A stretch of DNA of 21,028 nucleotides from CAWKZT01 sp963854565 (GTDB taxonomy: Bacteria; Actinomycetota; Acidimicrobiia; Acidimicrobiales; JAHEJN01): contig CAWKZT010000018.1 in the NCBI GenBank assembly GCA_963854565.1, positions 1 to 21,028 of the forward strand, in the 5' to 3' direction. The notes beneath the pieces were generated by a model that saw nothing but the letters and a program-made list of their open reading frames with translations, was not told where the DNA came from and made no database searches. This document shows, piece after piece, positions 6,838-11,777 of this stretch (positions are counted from its first letter, which is position 1; each line of letters starts with the position of its first letter). The position numbers were made by a program, and so were the translations under genes.

Positions 6838-7713
6838 ATGCTCCGTGTTGTACTTCCCAAAGGTTCCCTCGAAAAGGCGACCATGGAATTGTTCGATGCC
6901 GCTGGACTTGGCGTGCGCCGCGAATCAGCGGTGCAGTACAAGGCCAATGTCGATGATCCGCGCATCGAGAGTGTCCGCATCCTGCGACCGCAAGAGATAC
7001 CCGTGTATGTAGCTGATGGGCTCTTCGACATCGGCATTTGCGGACGTGATTGGATTGAGGAGACGAACTCCAACGTCGTCAGTATTGGCGAGATGACGTA
7101 CTCCAAGGTCTCTGATCAGCCAGTACGCGTTGTTGTGGCCGTGCCGAATGACTCTCCTTGGAATTCCGTCTCGGACCTTCCCGATGGTATTCGAGTCTCC
7201 AGCGAGTATCCAGAAGTTACCGAACGTTACTTCAAGGAACAAGGCGTTAACGCCGATATTCGTCTCAGCTATGGGGCCACCGAGGCCAAGGTGCCCGACA
7301 TCGTCGACGTGGTTGTCGACATCACCGAGACTGGCAATGCCCTCCGCGCCGCGGGTTTAAAGATCATTGATACCATCGTCACCTCGTACACCGAACTCGT
7401 AGCGAATCCTGATGCTTACGCCGATCCGGCCAAGCGCCTTGCTATGGAACAGATACATACCCTTCTCCAGGGGGTTCTTGAGGCCCGCGGCAAGGTCCTC
7501 GTCAAGCTGAACGTGCCGCTCGACCGTCTGGACGCCGCGGTGGAGTTGCTTCCGTCATCGAAGGCACCGACCGTGAACGAATTGTTCGGCGGATCTGGGT
7601 ATGCGATCGAATCGGTCGTCGAACGAGCAGCCATAAATATTTTGATCCCGGAATTACGGGCCATCGGCGGAACCGACATTATCGAGCTTTCGATTTCCAA
7701 AATCGTGCACTAG
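6838..7713 (+). CDS. hisG: ATP phosphoribosyltransferase, long (HisG-L) form
   Basis: A 291-aa enzyme for the first step of histidine synthesis (ATP + PRPP to phosphoribosyl-ATP). The N-terminus (RVVLPKGSLEKATMELF) and FDIGICGRDW are typical. The PRPP loop is DVVVDITETGNALR (157-170). A C-terminal regulatory ACT-like domain (about 211-291) includes KAPTVNELFG, which marks the long, histidine-inhibited form that works without HisZ. ATG 6838 is the only good start and is preceded by a -10 hexamer, not an SD. In many actinobacteria hisE and riboflavin genes lie between ribD and hisG; here they are directly adjacent. Confidence 0.95.
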   Translation: MLRVVLPKGSLEKATMELFDAAGLGVRRESAVQYKANVDDPRIESVRILRPQEIPVYVADGLFDIGICGRDWIEETNSNVVSIGEMTYSKVSDQPVRVVVAVPNDSPWNSVSDLPDGIRVSSEYPEVTERYFKEQGVNADIRLSYGATEAKVPDIVDVVVDITETGNALRAAGLKIIDTIVTSYTELVANPDAYADPAKRLAMEQIHTLLQGVLEARGKVLVKLNVPLDRLDAAVELLPSSKAPTVNELFGGSGYAIESVVERAAINILIPELRAIGGTDIIELSISKIVH

Positions 7714-7759
7714 TTGCACCAAAATGCAGCGGAGGCGGCCAAGTCGTGGTAGCTCCGGG

Positions 7760-8236
7760 CTAGGACTCGTCGGCCGTTTCGGGTGTCTCGGTGGTCGTTT
7801 CGGGTGACTCGTCGGCCGTTTCGGGTGGCTTGCTTAGCTCGACGTAGGCCAAACGTAGTTGCTGAATGGCTTGAGTGAGCACGGCCTCGTTTTCGCCCAG
7901 GCGACCCTTTAGCGCCTCGAGCAGTGCGCCCATGCCGTCGATGGCGACGGCTGCTTCGGGAAGGTTGGGCGGCTGCATCCCTAGGTGGATGGCGGCGAGT
8001 TCGTACAGGCCCATTGCGTGATTGGCCACGACGGTACTGGCAGGGGCCTCGGCGATTTGCTGGCGAGCAGCGGCCATTTCTTCGGCCATCTGCTGGGCCT
8101 CGACCTGTTGTTCGGGCGAGAGTTGGTCGAACTCGGGCATTCCGGCCATTGCCTCACTGGCGGCCGGGGCAGCTTTATTGTCGGCCGGGGCGTTGCGGTC
8201 CACTGGGTGCTCGCCATCAGGTGTCCATAGGCTCAT
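7760..8236 (-). CDS. DUF1844-family small acidic protein
   Basis: A 158-aa protein of unknown function. The middle part (about 65-135: STVVANHAMGLYELAAIHLG, then AIDGMGALLEALKGRLGENE and QQLRLAYVEL) matches the pattern I associate with the DUF1844 family, small helical proteins often encoded beside infC in actinobacteria. The N-terminus is a Gln/Glu/Met-rich helix (38-63). The C-terminus consists of three copies of a heptapeptide (PETADES, PETTTET, PETADES), an acidic disordered tail. ATG 8236 has GGAGA 7 nt upstream (8248-8244 on this strand). It is convergent with hisG (46-nt gap) and divergent from infC. No signal peptide or membrane segment is seen. The family call is from memory of motif shape. 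Confidence 0.72.
   Translation of the reverse strand: MSLWTPDGEHPVDRNAPADNKAAPAASEAMAGMPEFDQLSPEQQVEAQQMAEEMAAARQQIAEAPASTVVANHAMGLYELAAIHLGMQPPNLPEAAVAIDGMGALLEALKGRLGENEAVLTQAIQQLRLAYVELSKPPETADESPETTTETPETADES
7763..7825 (-). repeat. Three tandem 21-bp units encoding PET(A/T)(D/T)E(S/T)
   Basis: An in-frame tandem repeat at the 3' end of the DUF1844 gene. Units 1 and 3 are almost identical at DNA level (a 22-base identity at 7764-7785 and 7806-7827); the middle unit has diverged. It ends at the stop codon. Confidence 0.85.
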
Positions 8237-8264
8237 GCGTCAATCTCCATTGTTTGCCCTCGAA

Positions 8265-8273
8265 AATCTATCA
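8265..8273 (-). promoter_or_regulatory. Possible extended -10 promoter for the DUF1844 gene
   Basis: On the minus strand TGATAGATT reads as an extended -10 (TGnTAnnnT) about 29 nt upstream of the ATG at 8236. It would give a leader of about 20 nt that includes the GGAGA SD. No -35 match is evident. Confidence 0.35.
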
Positions 8274-8336
8274 ACACGAGGGGAATGCGTACAGTCGAGC
8301 TAGCCTATTGGTCTACAACTTAGTCAAGTGGGGTCG

Positions 8337-8353
8337 TAACCAGTTTTTGGTTA
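8337..8353. repeat. Perfect inverted repeat TAACCA-GTTTT-TGGTTA
   Basis: Six-base arms with a 5-nt spacer. It lies between the divergent DUF1844 and infC genes and could be an operator or a small stem-loop. No known regulator motif is recognised. Confidence 0.5.
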
Positions 8354-8427
8354 TTGCGAGGCTCCCACCTAGCCATTGAGAGATGCGTCTGGGTCCTGCG
8401 TTTCCATCAGCCAGATGGTTTTTCGTT

Positions 8428-8450
8428 ACGGGTGCCTCGCCGGCACCCGT
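8428..8450 (+). ncRNA. 9-bp stem-loop in the infC leader
   Basis: ACGGGTGCC and GGCACCCGT form a perfect 9-bp stem around a TCGCC loop, followed by TTTGACGTTTT. The stem lies about 125 nt upstream of the infC start. It could be an attenuator or part of a ribosomal-protein autoregulatory leader, since L20 controls this operon in other bacteria. No known leader family was recognised by eye. Confidence 0.5.
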
Positions 8451-8537
8451 TTGACGTTTTCGTCGGCTTGTGGGCTTGCCCAACGTCGACACGCACACAA
8501 CATGCTGCTGTCGAATGCCAGCGGTAACCCCCGAACA

Positions 8538-8545
8538 TAAGGAGG
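8538..8545 (+). promoter_or_regulatory. Strong Shine-Dalgarno TAAGGAGG in the infC leader
   Basis: An 8-nt perfect complement to the 16S rRNA 3' end, the best SD in the window. It is 30 nt before the infC start, too far to serve infC directly. It is 10 nt before the GTG of the short upstream ORF. Confidence 0.7.
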
Positions 8546-8555
8546 ACGTTGCAAC

Positions 8556-8579
8556 GTGCTGAGGAGTGATCGGTCATAG
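8556..8579 (+). CDS. Putative 7-codon leader peptide upstream of infC
   Basis: GTG at 8556 opens a frame encoding MLRSDRS and ends at TAG 8577-8579. The TAG overlaps the proposed infC ATA start as ATAG, the same geometry as ATGA couplings elsewhere in the window. A perfect SD lies 10 nt upstream, and the infC SD (GAGGAG, 8561-8566) lies inside the ORF, so ribosomes translating it would expose or reinitiate at infC. The in-frame TAA at 8538 rules out a longer version. Short length means chance cannot be excluded. Confidence 0.45.
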   Translation: MLRSDRS

Positions 8580-9232
8580 CTGCGAAGGTTTCTGAGCCAC
8601 GAATTAACGATCGTATTCGTGCCCGTGAAGTACGTCTCGTAGCCGCAGACGGCGAGCAAGTAGGAATTCGACCCCTTCCCGAGGCCTTGCGCATGGCGCA
8701 AGAACTTGGATTGGATCTGGTGGAGGTAGCCGATAAGGCGAATCCACCTGTATGTCGAATCATGGATTACGGAAAGTACAAGTACGAAGCCGCCCAGCGA
8801 GCCAAAGAATCTCGTAAGAAGTCCACAAACGTTCAGGTCAAGGAAATGAAGTACCGCCCCAAGATTGGGATCGGCGACTTTAATACCAAGACCAAGAAGG
8901 TCCATAGCTTTCTTGCCGAAGGCAATAAAGTCAAGGTCACCATCATGTTCCGTGGACGCGAAATGCAGCATCCTCAACTTGGTCGAGAAATTCTCGACAA
9001 CGTAGCCGTCGAGTGCGACGACGTCGGCAAGGTCGAGCTTTACCCGAAGCTCGATGGCCGCAACATGGTGATGGTGCTGGCACCGGACCGCAACAAGCGG
9101 CCCCGTCCCAAACCCACAACCACCGAACCCGAACCCAAACCCACAACCATCGAACCCGAACCCAAAGACGAAGCCGAAGCGCCAGCCGAAGCTTCCTCTG
9201 CTCCCAGTAGCGACGACTCCTCCGGAGACTGA
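8576..9232 (+). CDS. infC: Translation initiation factor IF-3, predicted ATA start
   Basis: IF-3 binds the 30S subunit and checks the start codon and initiator tRNA. The protein (218 aa from 8576) has the N-terminal EPRINDRIRAREVRLV segment (7-22), PPVCRIMDYGKYKYE, then the C-terminal domain with KVTIMFRGREM and GRNMVMVLAP. The conserved N-terminus lies upstream of the first ordinary start (TTG 8687), and the frame is closed by TGA at 8567. Between 8570 and 8687 it contains no ATG, GTG or TTG. ATA at 8576, 9 nt after GAGGAG, is the best candidate; ATT at 8603 has no SD. Rare infC starts are known (AUU in E. coli) and allow autoregulation. A Pro/Glu-rich tail with two 9-aa repeats follows residue 177. 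It is separated from rpmI by 1 nt. Confidence 0.92.
   Translation: MAAKVSEPRINDRIRAREVRLVAADGEQVGIRPLPEALRMAQELGLDLVEVADKANPPVCRIMDYGKYKYEAAQRAKESRKKSTNVQVKEMKYRPKIGIGDFNTKTKKVHSFLAEGNKVKVTIMFRGREMQHPQLGREILDNVAVECDDVGKVELYPKLDGRNMVMVLAPDRNKRPRPKPTTTEPEPKPTTIEPEPKDEAEAPAEASSAPSSDDSSGD
9107..9160 (+). repeat. Two tandem 27-bp units in the infC tail (PKPTT[T/I]EPE)
   Basis: Two in-frame, nearly identical 27-nt units (9107-9133 and 9134-9160) encode PKPTTTEPE and PKPTTIEPE, followed by a partial third unit. The tail beyond the folded IF-3 domain is predicted to be disordered. Confidence 0.85.
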
Positions 9233-9233
9233 T

Positions 9234-9428
9234 ATGCCAAAGATGAAAACCCACAAGGGCGCCAAGAAGCGCTTCAAGACGACCGGCACCGGCAAGATCA
9301 AACGCCGCCGCGTCAACAAGAAGCACATCTTGGAAAAAAAGAGCCCCAAGCGTAAGCGACAGCTACGTCGGTCCGGCGAAGTAAGTCCAGCCAACCGCGA
9401 TGCCGTGCGTCGCCAATTGGGCATCTAA
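9234..9428 (+). CDS. rpmI: 50S ribosomal protein L35 (bL35)
   Basis: A 64-aa, strongly basic ribosomal protein starting PKMKTHKGAKKRFKTTGTGK, the hallmark of bL35, and ending in the typical AVRRQLGI-type C-terminus. The length is normal for the family. ATG 9234 has GGAG at 9224-9227 with 6-nt spacing and lies 1 nt after the infC stop. The stop codon TAA is the first part of a hairpin that continues into the gap before rplT. Confidence 0.97.
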   Translation: MPKMKTHKGAKKRFKTTGTGKIKRRRVNKKHILEKKSPKRKRQLRRSGEVSPANRDAVRRQLGI

Positions 9429-9453
9429 TTGAGCTTTTGCTCAATTGTATTTT
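9427..9453 (+). terminator. Hairpin plus T-run between rpmI and rplT
   Basis: AATTGAGC and GCTCAATT form a perfect 8-bp stem with a TTTT loop (9427-9446), followed by GTATTTTT. It resembles an intrinsic terminator, though the stem is AT-rich. It starts at the rpmI stop and leaves about 30 nt before the rplT GTG. It may reduce read-through or act as an attenuator or RNA-processing site. Confidence 0.5.
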
Positions 9454-9481
9454 TAAAAGAACGAGAAGAAACGAGAAAATC

Positions 9482-9850
9482 GTGGCAAGAATTAAACGTG
9501 CGGTAGCGGCGAAGAAACGTCGCAACGCAGTCTTGGCTAAGGCCAAGGGTTACTACGGCAACAAGAGTCGCTCATTCCGTGCGGCCAACGAACAGGTCAT
9601 GCACTCGGGGCGCTACGCGTTCCGCGACCGCCGGGCCCGCAAGGGCGACTTCCGTCGCCTTTGGATCCAGCGCATCAACGCGGCATGCCGTATCAACGGC
9701 ACCACCTACAGCCGTTTCATCAACGGACTCAAGTTGGCCGAAGTAACGGTCGACCGCAAGGTATTGGCCGATTTGGCTGTCAACGAGCCTGCTGCATTCG
9801 CATCGCTCGTCGAAGTAGCCAACGCTGCTGCTGCCGAAGCTAACGCGTAA
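9482..9850 (+). CDS. rplT: 50S ribosomal protein L20 (bL20)
   Basis: A 122-aa early-assembly 23S rRNA-binding protein that is also the translational repressor of its own operon in E. coli and Bacillus. GTG 9482 is the true start because it yields (M)ARIKRAVAAKKRRNAVLAKAK, the canonical N-terminus; a TTG at 9437 in the same frame would add 15 unrelated residues. RSFRAANEQVMHSGRYAFRD and FRRLWIQRINAACR are typical. The SD is weak; two ACGAGAA repeats lie just upstream. The C-terminus ends in an Ala-rich extension. Confidence 0.96.
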   Translation: MARIKRAVAAKKRRNAVLAKAKGYYGNKSRSFRAANEQVMHSGRYAFRDRRARKGDFRRLWIQRINAACRINGTTYSRFINGLKLAEVTVDRKVLADLAVNEPAAFASLVEVANAAAAEANA

Positions 9851-9873
9851 ACCGCTTTAGCTCCACAAATATC

Positions 9874-10713
9874 GTGTCACGTTCGAACGCCGCTGGCGCC
9901 AAGGTAAAGGCTTTACGCCCCTTGGCTCGGCGGCGTTCGCAACGTTACGAGCAGGGTCGTTTGGTTATTGAGAGCGCCGTTGTTTTGGGCGTGGCATTGG
10001 ATGCCGGGGTCGAGATCGAGCGGGTCATCGTAGAACTAGACCGTTGCAGCTCAGCTGATTCCGACGTTGTTCGCCGAGCCAGCCGCGCTGGCGCCGAGGC
10101 CCTCGATGTACACAACGGGACGTTGGCCAAACTGGTCGACACAAAAAGTCCGCAGCCGGTTGCCGCTATTGCGGTGATGCCGCAGATGGACCTGGCGGCC
10201 GCACTCGACGACGCTACTTTCGTGGTAGTTGCGCTCGATGTTGCCGATCCGGGCAACCTAGGCACGATTATTCGCTCGGCCGAAGCCGCAGGTGCCGACG
10301 CCTTGATTCTGGCGGGCGATTGTGTTGATCCCTGGTCGCCGAAGGTTATTCGTTCGTCCGCCGGCGGCGTGTTCTTGTTGCCAATTGCCGCAGGCGACAC
10401 CGATGAGATCTTAGATGAGCTTGGCCAGCGTGGTCTGCAACGATTGGCGGCCGATTCGGAAGGTGGGTCGGCGCACGATCTCACCGATCTAACCGGACCG
10501 GTGGCCCTGATCGTGGGTAACGAAGCCCACGGACTTCCTTTCGACATTGATCGTTTGATCGACGATCGTATTCATATCCCTACTGCCGGACGGGCCGAAT
10601 CGCTTAATGTGGCTATGGCTGCCTCCATCCTGGTCTTCGAAACGGCGCGTCAGCGTCGGCAAATGAGTCGACAAGGGTCCGCCAATCCAGAACACTTGGA
10701 CGCCACGCTGTAG
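9874..10713 (+). CDS. SpoU/TrmH-family rRNA 2'-O-methyltransferase
   Basis: A 279-aa RNA ribose methyltransferase with an N-terminal substrate-binding domain (about 10-105) and a C-terminal SPOUT domain. The SPOUT motifs are visible: DPGNLGTIIRSAEAAG (125-140), LIVGNEAHGLP (212-222) and AESLNVAMAASI (241-252). This position, after rplT and before pheS, is where actinobacteria carry the tsnR-like 23S rRNA methylase. GTG 9874 is the start because the conserved KALRPLARRRSQR helix begins at residue 12. No SD is seen; it lies 23 nt after rplT and is probably co-transcribed. The target nucleotide is unknown. Confidence 0.9.
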   Translation: MSRSNAAGAKVKALRPLARRRSQRYEQGRLVIESAVVLGVALDAGVEIERVIVELDRCSSADSDVVRRASRAGAEALDVHNGTLAKLVDTKSPQPVAAIAVMPQMDLAAALDDATFVVVALDVADPGNLGTIIRSAEAAGADALILAGDCVDPWSPKVIRSSAGGVFLLPIAAGDTDEILDELGQRGLQRLAADSEGGSAHDLTDLTGPVALIVGNEAHGLPFDIDRLIDDRIHIPTAGRAESLNVAMAASILVFETARQRRQMSRQGSANPEHLDATL

Positions 10714-10716
10714 TCG

Positions 10717-10740
10717 TACGGTGTCCACCGTAATTCTTTC
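10717..10740 (+). terminator. Small hairpin and pyrimidine-rich tail upstream of pheS
   Basis: TACGGT and ACCGTA flank GTCC (10717-10732) and are followed by ATTCTTTC (10733-10740). It lies 3 nt after the SpoU-type stop and could be a weak terminator or attenuator separating the ribosomal operon from pheST. The stem is only 6 bp and the T-run is interrupted by C. Confidence 0.35.
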
Positions 10741-10768
10741 TTTCCATCAACTTTCGCAATGAGGTCCC

Positions 10769-11764
10769 ATGAGTCGGTTCCAGTCATTGGTCGATGAGGC
10801 CATCGCCGCCATCGACAGCGCTGCTGATTTGTCGTCACTAAACGAGCTCCGACCTCGCCTGGTTGGCAAAAAGTCCGATCTGGCCGGGGCCAGTCGTTCG
10901 CTCGGCGCCATGGATCCTGATGAGCGCAAGGTCGCTGGTCAGGAACTAAATGAGTGTCGAGATGTGGTGCAAGCACACCTGGATACTCGTGTTGATGTGC
11001 TGGCATCGGAGGCTCGCAAGGTTCAGCTTGAGGCCGAACGTATGGATCTCACCGAGTTGGTGGGTGGTATGCGTCGGGGCCACTACCACCTGATCACGCA
11101 AGCGCGCGACCGCCTGGAGGACATCTTCACCGGTATGGGGTTCACCGTGGCCGAAGGACCCGAGGTCGAAACAGCCTGGTACAACTTTGAGGCGCTTAAT
11201 ATCCCCGATTGGCACCCTGCACGCGGCGCGTTCGACACCATTTTTGTCAACCTGGGCGAACCCGAAGAGGTCATGCTTCGGTCCCACACTTCACCCGTGC
11301 AAATTCGCACGATGGAATCCCAGAAGCCCCCGATCTACATCGTTGCACCCGGACGCACCTTTCGCACCGACGCCGCCGACGCCACACATCTTCCCGCCTT
11401 CAACCAAATCGAAGGCCTGGTCATCGACCGGGGGATTACCTTCGGCGACTTGGCCGGAACCATTGATTCATTCGTGAAAGCGTTCTTCGGTCAGGAGGTC
11501 AACACTCGACTCCGGCCTTCGTATTTTCCGTTCACCGAACCGTCGGCCGAGGTTGATATAAGTCTTCCCGATGGCAGTTGGCTCGAGCTAGCTGGTTGCG
11601 GCATGTTGCATCCCAACGTGCTGCGCAACTGCGGCCTCGATCCCGATGAGTGGCAAGGCTTTGCTTTCGGCTTCGGTATCGATCGTCTTGCAAGCATGCG
11701 CTACCAACTCGATGACATTCGCGAGTTGGTCAATTCCGACGTCCGTTTCCTCAGTCAGTTCTAG
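10769..11764 (+). CDS. pheS: Phenylalanyl-tRNA synthetase alpha subunit
   Basis: A 331-aa catalytic subunit of the alpha2-beta2 enzyme that charges tRNA(Phe). An N-terminal coiled coil (about 1-95) precedes the class II core. LRSHTSPVQIRTM (170-182), motif 2 around GRTFRTDAADATHLPAF (195-211), the Phe-binding YFPFTEPSAEVD (252-263) and motif 3 GFAFGFGIDRLASMR (297-311) are all present. The usual FHQVEG appears as FNQIEG (211-216). ATG 10769 follows GAGG by 4 nt. pheT begins 13 nt downstream. Confidence 0.96.
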   Translation: MSRFQSLVDEAIAAIDSAADLSSLNELRPRLVGKKSDLAGASRSLGAMDPDERKVAGQELNECRDVVQAHLDTRVDVLASEARKVQLEAERMDLTELVGGMRRGHYHLITQARDRLEDIFTGMGFTVAEGPEVETAWYNFEALNIPDWHPARGAFDTIFVNLGEPEEVMLRSHTSPVQIRTMESQKPPIYIVAPGRTFRTDAADATHLPAFNQIEGLVIDRGITFGDLAGTIDSFVKAFFGQEVNTRLRPSYFPFTEPSAEVDISLPDGSWLELAGCGMLHPNVLRNCGLDPDEWQGFAFGFGIDRLASMRYQLDDIRELVNSDVRFLSQF

Positions 11765-11777
11765 GTAGGGCAGCATT

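Larger units (their letters stand above)
8237..8575. other. DUF1844-infC intergenic region and infC leader
   Basis: This 339-nt stretch holds no long gene. It contains the minus-strand DUF1844 promoter/SD, an inverted repeat (8337-8353), a strong hairpin (8428-8450), a perfect SD (8538-8545), a 12-bp palindrome (8546-8557), the first part of a 7-codon ORF (8556-8579) and a second SD (8561-8566) serving infC. I could not assign a confident forward promoter. TTGGTT at 8348-8353 followed 16 nt later by TAGCCA is the nearest candidate and is weak. Confidence 0.6.

Noticed and set aside
6462..7106. A 214-aa minus-strand ORF across ribD and hisG
   Set aside because: It is a shadow of two confidently identified genes and their intergenic promoter, with Arg/Pro/Ser-rich content typical of antisense frames.
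7714..7759. Bidirectional terminator between hisG and the DUF1844 gene
   Set aside because: Only a 4-bp TGCA repeat and no T-run on either strand, so not supported.
8426..9424. A 332-aa minus-strand ORF opposite infC and rpmI
   Set aside because: It is low-complexity (Gly/Phe/Val-rich), has no family resemblance, and is the complement of the well-supported infC and rpmI genes and the infC tail repeats.
9437..9481. TTG at 9437 as the rplT start
   Set aside because: The added residues are not L20-like and the frame there runs through the hairpin; GTG 9482 gives the exact L20 N-terminus.
9454..9481. Duplicated ACGAGAA before rplT as an L20-binding site
   Set aside because: Two 7-base copies three nt apart are too little evidence; they may simply be a purine-rich weak SD region.
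9945..10547. A 200-aa minus-strand ORF inside the SpoU-type gene
   Set aside because: Its Ser/Ala/Thr-rich sequence has no motif, and the plus strand carries all SPOUT motifs.
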